Part shown: positions 23,305 through 35,501 of the stretch, in pieces
Layout: the number at the start of each line of letters is the position of its first letter
Position numbering within the stretch: the stretch's first letter is position 1
NCBI GenBank assembly: GCA_959347315.1
Contig: OY365812.1
Coordinates: 2,071,382 to 2,135,381, forward strand
From: Bimastos eiseni
Lineage: Eukaryota > Annelida > Clitellata > Crassiclitellata > Lumbricidae
Reading direction: 5' to 3'
Length of the DNA: 64,000 bases
Notes under the pieces: generated by a model
The model's input: the letters and a program-made list of their open reading frames with translations, nothing else
Database searches by the model: none
What the model was told of the DNA's origin: nothing
Translations under genes and position numbers: made by a program

Positions 23305-23545
23305 GTACAGTGGCCGATCGGTTAGAGCGGCCAGCCCCGTAACGTTCAGTGTGCGTTGAGCGAGCGGTTCAACCCTCGTACGTAGGAGTTACTGTGTAGG
23401 GACCTTGAACAAGTCTTGCGTGCACAATTGCTCTGCAGTGCAGCTACAATTGCGCCGTCGAGGCGTGTGTGTGTGCACTTCTGACCAAAAAAATGTTGGA
23501 AGAAGGGCGGTATCAAATTTTGGTAATGAAAAAAAATAACAAGAA
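23305..23545 (+). mobile_element. tRNA-derived SINE
   Basis: The head has an A-box-like GATCGGTTAGAGCGG and a B-box-like GCGGTTCAACCCT about 50 bases later, as in RNA polymerase III promoters of tRNA-derived SINEs. The body (GCAATTGCGCCGTCGAGGCG mirror, GTGCACTTCTGACCAAAAAA, GGCGGTATCAAATTT) ends in an A-rich tail at 23528. A truncated copy of the body lies inverted at 43915-44065. This copy abuts the 3' end of the USP exon. Confidence 0.7.
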
Positions 23546-23598
23546 CTGTAAAATCTAAAGTTCCGTTTATTCTGAACTGTAGTTTATCGGCCATAGAG

Positions 23599-26500
23599 TT
23601 ACTGACCATACTTCGGAACTCTTTTGTAAAATAACATGAATGGCTCTTGTAGATTCAGAGCGTCACGTAACGTAGCATCACGTGTGTCGATGTCACTCAC
23701 ACAAATCCATTTTTCTCCAGTCGCAGGAGTCGGCTGCCATTCCACTTTCCGATCCGCTCGCTTTCCTCCACTCGCTAATCTCTGCTTCTGTTTCGCTGCG
23801 ATTTCTTCGCGCTCCAGAACACTTTTCTGTAGAAATGTCTCTGTAGCTTTTGAAGTCGATTTCCCGATCTTCACATAAGCGATGTAGTTACCGCGTTCCA
23901 AGGAACCGATGTGAGCCACGACACCATAGAGAGAATACCAAATGTTCTTGTCCTCTTGATCGATACGTAAGCAATCTGGGCTACAAAACGGTCCAAGATC
24001 CAGAAGTTCTTCGTAAGTAACCTTATTGGGGCGCTTCGTGGTGCCACTGGCCGATAGTTCAAACCTCTTTAAGTGGAGAACGAGAATAGCAGGTGGATCG
24101 TAGATCAACGTCCGCTTCAAAGCAGGTGACATGGATCGTCGGGTGGTTGCTTCAGAAGCTGAGCTTCCACCTTGACAGGACGAGCAATGGTGACCTTTGG
24201 GAATGTGTTCGGTTGTCGTGTAGAATCTTAGGCATTCGGTAAGTGTTATTGGCTTCGTAAAACTTCCTCTGTCTTTGTCCTCTGGGATATTTTGCTCCTC
24301 ATTCAGTGCTTCAAGAAATATTTGCCTCAATTGTTTGGCCTGGTCACTGTAAGTAAAGTGCCTAACGTCCTCCCATTTATACAATGTTGAAGCACAAGCT
24401 GATTGTCTAGTTAACTGGTAAGCTGCTCTTGAGTCTTCTGCGCTGTGGTGCTGCTGTTTACGAATGGAGATCGAAAGAGTAATAGCCAACATACACTGAT
24501 ATACATAGTTTGGTTGATTGCAGTTCTGGCAAGCATGCACGGTGACTAAGTGACCCCCGAAAACTTTGTCCACTGCTGTTAAGACATTGTTTAGGTTGAC
24601 GTTTAACTGTGGACCTTGAGCTATATGGAGTCTTTCTTCTGATCTTAGGTCATTGATGAATTGAACGAAGAAGTCGTAACTGTCGTGTAATCTGAAATTG
24701 CTGAACTTTGACGAAGACTCATTAAGTTGCCTAAGGAACTTTGAACAAGCTTTCTTTTGTTCAGATGGACCCAAATAGCCTCGGTCAACTAAGGTGACAA
24801 ATGCTTCGGTTAGCGGTTGTCCTGAGAAAGTTCCCCAACGTAACTCTTCCAGAAAAGGAAATGTTTGGCACAAGCACTGAATTACAGTGTTGAAATAATA
24901 ATTGTTGCTAGTGTTTATCAGTCCTTTTCGAGAGAGCAACTCTATTAAACGAGAACATAAATCATTCACTGTTAATCAAATTGGTATTGCAAATCATAAA
25001 TGGCATTGTTTGTGAAAATTGACTTTCGAAAACTATGCTAGCTGTGGTAGACCGACACAGCTGTTGAGGGACCCCGTGAGGAGAAAACCTGCTATGCAGC
25101 GTTGGCCAACGTGTATTTCTCCGTAGTTCTTGCTATAGGTTGCATTTAATACACGTATGTAGCGCTGGAGAGTTATTGGTTGACTTAATGCGTTCATCTT
25201 TTCTCATTACCAATAATTAAAACTGTCTGGTATTTAAATGCTATTAGGTTTAATGCGCCGCTATTAACAGCGTGATTTTCGTGATATTATTATAGTCTAA
25301 GTTGGACTTTTTTGAAAATTAAGCTCATAGATTCGTAGAACTCTTATATTTTGGATACCCCAGCATCCTCTATCGCTTGGTCATTTTTTTGACGTCTGAT
25401 TAGGGTCCAGCAATTAGATCCGCCTACTGTACACACTTATCATCATTTCTGGTACTTATAGAGCAGTTCCAAAATAATCATGAGAATAGTAAATAGAATT
25501 ACCAGCTGAACACATTTATGTTTTATAAAATAAAACCGTGCTCATCAAGTCTACTGATTCTGCAAAATATTTGTATAATAGCAGGCCAGAGTACTAACCC
25601 ACAGCATCCAGTTTTTTCAGAATTTCTTTTATTATATCTTCAACTTGCTTAAGTATCTTTGCATATCGCTGACCCTCAGGATCTGTCAATGTTAATTCTA
25701 TCAGCCTTTCTTGATGCAGTTCGATGCTGTTCCATTCTGTAGTTTCCCATTTCTCAGATGCGATGCGTTTGATAAGATCGAACTGCTTTCGGAATTTCTC
25801 TGCTTCTTCTATCTTCAGCAGAGGCGATGTTTTTTTGTCTTTCGTCTGTAATTTCATGCAAATGTTTCTAATTTTCTCTAACATTTCCTTGTACTTTGCA
25901 AGAGCTTCATGGAACACAATTCCACATTCTTCAAGGCTTTCGGTGTCCATTCCTTCTATATAACCGCTTGGAGGACGTTCTCTTGAGTCACTTTGACTTG
26001 AAGATGAGATTTCATCTCGTGACCCAGATTGAGTCACTATTATTTTATTTGTCATTTTCCCTTTCTCTGTCTCAGCAGTTTCAATAGTCACCACGCGATC
26101 AGTCTTTCTCTTGTCTGAAATATTGACAAAGTTTCCTTGTAAATATGATTTGATTCCAATAAGCTCGCAATGCAGGACATTGTGCAAGGTACATGTAGTA
26201 GCAATGCTGAGATCGGTTTTTCATTTGTTAGTAATTGCAAAACATGTATCTTATAATATTGTGATGTTATAGAGAAAATTTAGTTACTGATAAAAATAGT
26301 AGTTGGTGGCCGTTGATAGGCAGATAATTATAGTTTACACGTAATCGTTTCTATGATATCTTCTATTTGTTTGTTCATTGATCTTATTAAAGCTAACACA
26401 ATTATCTGATCAACAAGAATTTACTGAAATAGTGAGAGTGTAGCTAATAAAGAAAGGAAGAAAGATTGTGCAAATGAAGCTGGAAAGAAAAGCTGAATGT

Positions 26501-27933
26501 AGCATATAATATTATTATTTGTACACATGACATTCTTTCCACGTTAAATGTGACGCTTTATAAGTGTCCTCACTCATGGAATTTCGTGATACAACGGAAT
26601 CGGGCATTTCTAGATAAAGTAACCACCATTCACACCTTAGACTAAATGTACTCGTTCTCAGTGCTCGTGACCGATGCTGCTCGGTTTTAGCATTACCTTG
26701 TTCATGCTTAGTTGCTGTAGACTTGTCCAAAGTCAAAGATGCGCTTCCAATAAATGCTGGAGGTGCGCTATCATCCGACATTTGTGTTGAATCATAGACG
26801 CCAAAGAGATAATTCTTTCGTTTAATTTCACCCACAGCATTGTTGCTTGTGTGACTTAGTAGTTCTTTTAATTGTGTATCAATTAATGAAACTTCGGTAA
26901 TTTGAATTTTACGACCAATGAGTTCCTTGTGATCTTTTTGCAGCTCATTTGTTCTTGAAACTAAATATTCTACACAGTTGTAGACGTTGCCATCTGATTC
27001 CTTTGTTATTAGTTCATTGCAGTAAGTCTCAAAACTTTTTAAACTGCCACAAATTCGATCGATTTCTTCCTTATAATTTGCAAAATTCTTGAGTTGCCCA
27101 TGTTTTAACAAAGACAATTCCTCTATGAGACACCTTGTTTGATTGTCTAAAATTTCTTTCAACTCCAAATTTCTTCGTTGAATTTTATCTTCTGTTTGAG
27201 CAAAATTCAAAATAGCTTCTGCCTTTCTCTGTTCCAACTTATTTACGTTTGAGAGAATCTCTCCTGCACAGTTTGAAATCTGTTTTGCACTATTTTCAAT
27301 TGTTTTTCTAAATTCTTTATGCATCGTAGACACATCTTGGCTATTGTGTGATATATGCTTTTCAACGAAGCACGATTTGCATAAAATTTGATTGCAATCG
27401 ATGCAATATAAGATAAATGGCTGTTGGTTATGGACAATACAATTCTTTGTTGATTGTTTCATTTTGAAGACGTCTTCGGTTTCATTTTCTATCTTTACGA
27501 TATTATGATTTATGCTCAACTTGTGCAACTGATGGACTTTCGAGCACATGTCACAAAAGTTCTCTCTACATTCTAAACACCGAGCGGTCGCTTCTTTTGT
27601 CGTCTCTTCATCTCCTTCGTGAAGGGTTTTACACATATCGCAACCAATCGCTGGCTTGTTGCCTATTGGCAAAAGAGTTGTCACATCTTTCAGACTTTCT
27701 ATAAGGAAGTGCTTTGGTAAACCAGTCATTCCTTCAGTTGGAATACGAAACTCTTTCCTACATAACGGACATGGTATAGTTTCTCCAAATTCCTTCCTTG
27801 TTGCATCGCCTGTTTGCTTAAGACATCCGAGGCAGAACGTGTGAGTACATGGCAACATTCTCGGATCAGTAAATTCTTTTAAACAGATACAGCATTCCGT
27901 CAGTTTATGAAGTTTTTGTCCTGCTTCTATCAT
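23599..27933 (-). CDS. TRIM (RING/B-box/coiled-coil) fused to a catalytically dead USP16/45-like domain
   Basis: Three exons on the minus strand: 27933-26697, 26114-25599 and 24968-23599. Both junctions are phase 1: donors GAACAAG|GTAATG and GCTGTGG|GTTAGT, acceptors AATATTTCAG| and GATTAACAG|. The frame continues for 1040 residues. The RING uses C14, C17, C29, H31, C34, C37, C55 and C58. Two B-boxes follow (CDMC... and CIVHNQQ...CIDC...CKSC...HISH, intact), then a coiled coil to about 300. Exon 2 (414-584) is charged and helical. Exon 3 (585-1040) matches USP16/45 catalytic domains: Cys box, DSYDFF, VFGGHL, two CxxC zinc pairs (CQNC, CSSC), LVLHLKRF, His box LYGVVAHIG and final LFYKRVP. Catalytic Cys reads Tyr608 and catalytic His reads Asn945, so protease activity is not expected, while ubiquitin binding may remain. 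Exon 3 has no in-frame ATG before its Cys box; its frame opens at a splice acceptor, so it cannot stand alone. Without splicing, exon 1 would end at 26515. Confidence 0.72.
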
Positions 27934-28031
27934 GTTCAATGATTTTATGATTATCTGCAATCATAATGTTATACACTTTATAAATGCTAGCATTAGTTTG
28001 AACCATTGTTTTATCAACATAGGAAGATGTA

Positions 28032-28310
28032 GTGAGTTTGGTCAAGTGTACAGGGAAGTATCCTACAGGCTACAGCAATGACTTGACGCTAATAAGACGG
28101 CAGCTTGAAAGACTCAGTCACAACAGAGAAGAGGCTAATAATTATCTCATAGTCAATGGTATAAAAGTCAGTAGCGAGGTCAACGAGACATTGAATTCTT
28201 CAATGCTTGAAAAGTTTGTTTTAAAACAAGCAGAGCCAGGTTTCAGCAGTGCGATGCTTGATACAGACACATTGATTGTGAAGTCTTATGAGACCGAGGT
28301 CAGTATATTC
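28032..28310 (+). other. Possible orphan exon
   Basis: An open frame of about 90 residues (LTLIRRQLERLSHNREEA, later KFVLKQAEPGFSSAML) has balanced composition and ends at a plausible donor GACCGAG|GTCAGT at 28298-28299. There is no ATG at its start. It lies about 100 bases from the start of the TRIM-USP gene, in the opposite direction. No family recognised; chance is possible. Confidence 0.25.
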
Positions 28311-28322
28311 TTTATAAGCTGA

Positions 28323-30464
28323 TTGCTTACTTCATGATTGTTGTACAGCGAGGAAAGGATTGCTTCAGTGAGGTTTTACTTGATATACATGTACAAGTAA
28401 GCAGATTTATTGGAATTTAGGACATTTTGGGGATTTGCTCAGCGCTTGGGTGAATTTAAGAGCGGGTGTGAGAAACCTCGGTGAGGAAGTTGATAATGGA
28501 TTTAAAGGATTTCGGGGTTCTTATGAATTATAGTGGACAAATGAAGTAAAGTCTCGTTTCTTGGAAAGAGCAGATGATTACGGCATCAATTATTGGTTAT
28601 TAGCCTACAGTATCTATCTTCATGTGCTCAATGTCGTTACAAGCGACATCGTTGTGACTAGTGAGAGAATGTAAGAACATGAAATTTTGTTGAAGCGCCA
28701 AAAATTATGTGAAACGAGTCAATTTTGTGAAAATCCCTCGTAAAAAATGTTCCAATATTGCTGCAAAATGCATATATGAGTACAGCAGTCCATTTATATC
28801 ACCTGATCATCTCTTGTCAAATGATCACTAGTCAGAAGTCATGGAAATCTGCGCCTTATTCTCAAACGGCTTTACTCTGTATTTGGATATGAGAATCCGT
28901 TTTCCAAAACTTTCTGTGATCAGCGATAAAATAAATTTATTACTGAAACTGTCTGTGAACAATGCGCATCAAAAGAATTAATTCAATATATTCGCCAAAA
29001 AGCCCCACGTAGTCAAAAATACGCCTATGTAAACTCGCTTCTATTTTCATAACCACGTTCGTAGTTCACAGACTATTGCAGCCTAAGCTACGTCGTCGGA
29101 GAATTATCACCGCCGCAAAAATGGTTCACACATTGTAGTTGAAGCACAAACATTATATCAGTATTTCCAAACTACAAAGACTAGCTGATGACCAGTATGG
29201 AATAAATATGATTAAATTAGTATCTTACATTGCGTGGTTTCTCAATAGTTCTTCTCTTCCGGAATGTAGAATTTCCCTGAGACACTGCACAGGGCTCTTG
29301 AAATATCAGCTTATACAATATGCTACTGCGTTATTAACTAGGCGTATGTATAGGAACTGTAGCAGCGGCCAACCGATGCATCGTAGAGATCCTCTTTCGT
29401 TAAGTGTGGAGCTTTCTCAATCCAGGGCTGATGTAGACACAGCGCAGCCTCTGTATACAACATGCTGTAGGCCTATGCCAGGTGAAGGATATTGAACTGG
29501 GTATTACTCTGGGTTCTTTCGTGCAAGAGTTCCACACAGCGCCAGGGTATAATGACATTTAAAGAGTAGCTAATAAACGAATCTCTGTTCAGATGGGCGA
29601 GGATGAGGCCAATCATCTGTGTTTTACAAATGGTAAATAAATAGTATTCAACTTGAGTGAACTCTAGCTAAAAAGGTCTTTGTCAGTATTTAAGGTCAGC
29701 GTCAGTGGCAACCATTAGATGTTTCTAAACTGTAGATTCTTCAGAAAACATAGCACACTCTTTGATTGATGTTACGTTTCCCAATCACTCACCTGTTTTA
29801 TGGTATTCTTATCACAAGACAAAGTGTTTTTAATCGATACTAACCGCCGTCCTATATTGATAAGCACTCAATCCTAGGCCTATATGCATATAGTTTATGT
29901 GATTTTCTACACATGAGAACGCGTCAGAATATCTAGTAGTTAGAAGCGCGTTATAAACCATTGGTAGTCGAATGTCTCGTCGTTCATTTGACGTTAGGTC
30001 AGCTTAATAGTCTCTGGCATCACATTGTACTTTACCATGATTCACCCATATTTTATCATACTGTAACTTAATACGTAAATTTTCAACATATCTCTCCCGA
30101 TCGAGGAAACCAGATGATGGAGCACAAGTTGAAGTAAGGAGTCTTAAGTTTTGATGCGAATGACATTAAGGAACTGCCAGAAAGTATGACATTCGGAAGC
30201 GGTTGGGAAAAATTGCTAGACTATCCGCAAACGAAAAAGACACGAATCAAACATCCGTTGATCGAGAGCAACATTTACTGTCATGATCGCTGAGGAAGGA
30301 ACAGAGTCAGCGAAGTTTCATATTGTGAACCGCAGGACGCATTTTAAGCACGAGTCTGTTCCTAATATTTTGTAGCCTTTGCATTGTGTGCACATAGCAA
30401 CAATATCAAGAGCAATGACCCATAGACATACATTTTCCGTATCCCAACGTTCGGTCATGCCACT
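28323..30464. other. Spacer, nothing recognised
   Basis: AT-rich. The frame 29139-29495 shows no domain and no splice support. Confidence 0.4.
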
Positions 30465-30850
30465 GGATATATGCGGGGTGACCTGCATTGGCTTCCTATC
30501 CCGCAGCGGATTGTATACCGCGTTACTGCTTTTAGGTGCCGCCCCTGCTTATTTACAAGAGCTCTGTTGCTCTATACCATGGACGTGCAGGGTCGATGTG
30601 TTCTTCCACACAGAAGGGCGAGCTCCTTGCTCCCGTTTAGGAACTGCAATTAGACAGCAACGAGCTTTCTCTGTTGTTGGTCCTATGGCAAGAAATGTGC
30701 TACCATTATCACTGCGTCATATGACTAGGGTCAACTCAGATGCGTTTTATAGTAACCTTAAGACCATTCTGTTCAGCCGGGGTTGAATTAAGAGCACTCC
30801 TGAGTAGTAACGTTTAAAGGGCGCTATATGAATTTCCGTAATATTTAGAT
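30465..30850 (+). mobile_element. L2-like LINE 3' fragment
   Basis: Encodes MRGDLHWLPIPQRIVYRVTA, then after a frameshift APAYLQELCC and RAFSVVGPMARNVLPLSLR, then NLKTILFSRG, followed by the 3' motif GGGCGCTATATGAAT. These are the same landmarks as the 6420-7588 element. Frameshifted and truncated. Confidence 0.75.
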
Positions 30851-31429
30851 AATTGCCATGCAATTTGTTTTTGCGGTATATAGGCCTGCTAATATTTTTC
30901 TTTAAATGTAGATTTTTCATAAATAACTTTTATGTGGGCAAATCATCTCCATCTGGCGATCATAAACATAGATGTAGGCTAATAATATATCAGTTATTGC
31001 CTTTTACGACTTGAACAACTTATAATTTGTGCAAATCTCCCTTAGTTAAACTTATAGAAAGTGTGTTGCAATGATCAAAATGGCAGATGAGTTGAAAAAC
31101 AACGGCCCGAGGCGAGGTGAATTAAAAAGTTAGTGTGAGACATCTTGAGACGGGTTTAGATATCTTAGATAAAAAAATGGAATCTGATATCCTGAGTGGT
31201 GACTTAACAGAATGCTATTTTTAGACGGAACGAGACTGATAAAACCGATTATAATAATTAGACCGATGAGACCCAACGCTCTGACTGATACTCTAACAGT
31301 TCAACCCCTTCGTCCATTATCCGTTCAAGGATATTGTAAGAGCACGAACTCCTGCCTACGCTCCTCACTGGTTGCTTAGATTCGCCTTAATCGAAAACGT
31401 TGCGCAGATTAAAAAGTTGTTTGGATCAG

Positions 31430-31790
31430 TGAACAAATCTATAACCTATAGATATCCGCGCAATATGGCTCTAACATCGATTTAGCGATGAATTTAATGT
31501 GTGTTCTGTCCAATAAATCGTCGATTGTGAAGTGGCAATCGCAACACGCGTGTTACTGTGGACACCTCGACGATGATGCAACGTGGTCTGATATAGGCCT
31601 GAGACATTATATATATATATATATATATATAGGTCTTTAAAAAATGTGTATGTACACATAGGTCTTGCGGCAGACTGTCAACCAATCTCTAAGAGCTGAT
31701 TCAGAGGCAACATGTTTGAAGCTCAACCGTAGCATCAGAGGCGTCTAAGCAGTGAGATTCCACCGCTTTCTGATTCATTCTATGCTGGGG
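31430..31790 (+). repeat. Dispersed repeat, copy 2
   Basis: Diverged copy of 4335-4690 (shared CGCAATATGG, GACACCTCGACGATGATGC, CATAGGTCTTGCGGCA). An (AT)n run at 31607-31631 sits inside it. Confidence 0.6.
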
Positions 31791-32084
31791 TTTTTTCATT
31801 TTCAGCTGTTGACGGAAGTTCGTTGAATGGATCCACGCTATTGGTCACTCTTTTAGACAACTGTGAACTGTTTTGCTATTTAGTCTAACAGTCGTTAAAA
31901 TGACAAGACATCATGTGGTCTAGCTTAGCGAAGAGAGCGCCACTGAGTAGTCAAGTTTAAATGATTCATTGATTCGATTTTAACCATATCCAGCTAAAGA
32001 TTCCTGCCCAACCTCACCATTCGATCCTAGCTTACATTACCTCACCTCACTATTAGATAAACACATGCTTACACACATTCGGTC

Positions 32085-32280
32085 CGTAGAGAAATGGTTA
32101 AGACACTCGCCGACAGAGCAGAGAAAAAAGTTAGCAGAGAAAGCTACACATTCGATTCCCCTTTGGTTGAATGGTCCTTCTTTTGTTAAAGCGCTGGTTG
32201 AATTGGATGTATAACAAAATGGACGCCTTGCACGACTGCCGACAGTTAAATACAACTCCCGTTATTACTGGTCATTACAT
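32085..32280 (+). mobile_element. tRNA-derived SINE
   Basis: A-box-like AATGGTTAAGACACTCG and B-box-like CACATTCGATTCCCC about 50 bases later, followed by body and tail ATGGACGCCTTGCACGACTGCCGACAGTTAA. The tail matches other copies at 8290-8480, 40830-40990 (-) and 43060-43230 (-). Confidence 0.7.
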
Positions 32281-32676
32281 TTTAAAACTGTAGGCTGCTT
32301 GCAATCATACTGTAGTTTGTCAGTTTTAATCTAAACGAAGGTGTTATTGTTATTATTGTCATTATCAATAAAATATTTTTAGTCTATTACATCCGGTAAT
32401 TGTTATTATTAGTTGTAGTGGTAGTAGGTGTAGTAATTGTGGAGGCAGCATTTTTAGCAATTATTGTAGCGGTGTTATTTAAAACTGTAGGCTGCTTGCA
32501 ATCATACTGTAGTTTGTCAGTTTTAATCTAAACGAAGGTGTTATTGTTATTATTGTCATTATCAATAAAATATTTTTAGTCTATTACATCCGGTAATTGT
32601 TATTATTAGTTGTAGTGGTAGTAGGTGTAGTAATTGTGGAGGCAGCATTTTTAGCAATTATTGTAGCGGTGTTATT
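32281..32676 (+). repeat. Perfect 197-bp tandem duplication
   Basis: The 197 bases at 32281-32477 are followed at once by an identical copy at 32478-32674. I found no difference by eye. The unit contains AT-rich low-complexity DNA, begins exactly at the SINE end and has no coding sequence. Confidence 0.95.
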
Positions 32677-32880
32677 GTGATTGTTATTATCAATATCATT
32701 GTTATTTTTTTATAATTACCATTAGCATTATTTTATTGTTACCGTTACTATTATTACCGTCAGAACTATCATAAGTATAATTGCTGAAAATATTGTCATC
32801 ATTATTATTATCATCTCATCATCACTGACGTTATCGTCGTCGTCATCATCGTTATCATTATCATCATAGCTAAATACTTT
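32677..32880 (+). repeat. ATT/ATC-rich low-complexity DNA
   Basis: Degenerate TTATTATTATC and CATCATCGT triplets. Confidence 0.7.
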
Positions 32881-33599
32881 CTACAGTTTCCACTCATGCA
32901 CACATTGAGTTTTATAACCAATTAGTCCCTTCATAGAACGTGTAACAACTAAATAATAGCCATTGTTATTAACTGAAACGAGTCCAGCATGAACTTAGAC
33001 CAACAAGCTCCTAAATTCCACGATTCATTAATAAAACAACGCCAATTAAGATCGGCGCCAAATTAGAGCAATTCAATTGACTTGGCGGCATTAATAACCC
33101 AGTGCCCTCCTCGCCTGAGTTCTACACACGACAGGATGTTGCCTCAGATCCAATAGCAACTGCGCCTCTCTTGAAATTTATAGATGTTTCGTAGCTATGG
33201 TGACGTCGGCGTCTATTGAAACCAGGCTGATTACTAATTAATTAGGTTATGTTTTCGTTAAGCCAGTATAGGCAACACTGTCGTTTGATTTACTTTTGGA
33301 TCTCTCTACGTGCAAGCAATGTGTTGGATTGGACATTAAACTGTTTGTAGCAGTGCTCTATCAGTAGTCGACAGAAGCAGTTAGCTTACTCCATGCGTTC
33401 TTCGAAGTAGTCTACTTTCCATCATCGTTTGAAGTAGTTTATGTAGCCATTGCGGTATTAATCCGACGTAATAATCCGACATAATATCCGAATAACTTGG
33501 TGGAACTTCCCAATCGACAATCTCGCCGACAATCTCGTTCCGTATTGTTCCTTGAAGTGTCACAGGTTTCTGTTCACGGCTCTTTCGTTCTGCCTAATC

Positions 33600-35467
33600 A
33601 TGTGCTCGATGGACCCAGCCATGACTCCCAAGATTTTCATCATCTGCGAAAAGGAGAGACAGCAGATTGGAGAAATTGTCCGAGAGAAACTCGAACGAAT
33701 CGGGTTCCTTACAGAGATCCAGTGGCAGGAGGACGAAGGTGAATGCACTGTTATTAAGAACAATTACAATTTAATGATTTATAATACGATGCAAAAGAGT
33801 ATATATTATATAGTAAATACAATACTACAATAGAATACATAAGAACAAAATGCAATATAATACAAAAGAATAGCCTACAATATTTAAATACGACACAATA
33901 TAATTCAATAATAGGCCTAATAATTGCAACATTATACAATTTGATGCAACATTATACAATGTGATAGGCCTATCATGCATGAAAAATAGGTACAGTACAC
34001 AATGAAAACGCAATGCATTACACTCGAGGAATTAAGAAATAGAAATTATGATAGGTAGATGATATCTGTTTGATAATAATAATGACAATAATAAAAATAT
34101 GAATGATGAATGTCACGTATGTCGCATGTGTATCGCAGATCCAGCTGCAAGTTGACTGAGAAAGGACCGCATGCAGTCATATGGAAATTTGCAAACAAAA
34201 TGCCTCTTTTAAATGCAAACAAAATATTGTCATAGCTGACAAATATGTCCGGTACGGAAACCTAGTACCAAAGAACTACAACATATTCGCAGTTGCTAAG
34301 CAAATTCCGCATAATATGATCTGTCTATATGAAAGATAATAATACATTTCTCGCAATGACATTGGCCCTCGTGAGATTCTTGTAGGGCGCTATATAAATG
34401 TTCATATACATGCATACATATTATGATGATGGCCATGACCATAGTGACTACGACGACGACGATAATGACGATGACGGTGATGATGACGACTATGATAATT
34501 ACATTTAGATCTTAATACTGACTGACAACGATGATCCATTTAACAGGTCTTCAGACGTCGTTCTACAATGCTGCAGCCGTTGTTGCTTGTGTTTCGTCAA
34601 CAAACTCCAACAGACTCCATTTAGGTTCGTCTTCAGTTATGTTCACAGCTGCGTTTAGTCATTAATTTTGCTTATCCCACCTTCAGTTGTTTGTTTATAA
34701 TGCGCCCTTGTAGCGGTATGACTGAGTTACAGCGACAAATTAATTGTCGTTATTTTAACAACCTGTGTTTTTATTACTATTATCTTCATTATTAATATAA
34801 TTATTTTTATTGTAATTGTTCTTATCATTATTATTATTATTATTATTATGATTATTATTATTATTTTATGCCCCGAAGAATACTTGATCCCTTAAGGATT
34901 AGATCACTAGAACATTAATAAGAATAAGAAAATGTAGTCTGGAATTATTATTATTATTATTATTATTTCTATTATTTATAATCATTATTCATATTATTAT
35001 TATTGTGATTATTACTTTTATTATTATGACGCTCTGAAAGCAGTTAAATCATAATAACCAACTGATGAAGAATGTGATAAACATTTTCGGTGAATGTCAA
35101 CAACCTTCAAGTTTTAGGCATCATTTGATCCATTAAATTCAATCGCTAATTCTTTGGTAGATAATATCGTGTAAGATAAGCTGGACGTGAAATCCATCAA
35201 CGGCCGATAAACTGCAACTCAACGCTTAGCATTTTACGTAGGCTTACGTGTCACCAAAATTAGTCAGCCACTGCCTGTTACCGAATACCTAGGCATTTTA
35301 CGTGCATTTATGTATTTATATGCATTTATCCTAACTCAAGCATGACGACTCCTTTTCTATTTTCATGTTAGTTCTTTATTGACCATAAAGGCTTTATTGA
35401 TGGCCATAATGGGCTCTTTTCCATTTCTAAGTGCACTCTGGCTATTTAACTCCATGTATTTGTACGA

Positions 35468-35501
<34 letters not shown>

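Noticed and set aside
23305..23380. Possible tRNA gene
   Set aside because: A and B boxes are present but no cloverleaf can be folded, and the sequence continues into a repeat body; classed as a SINE.
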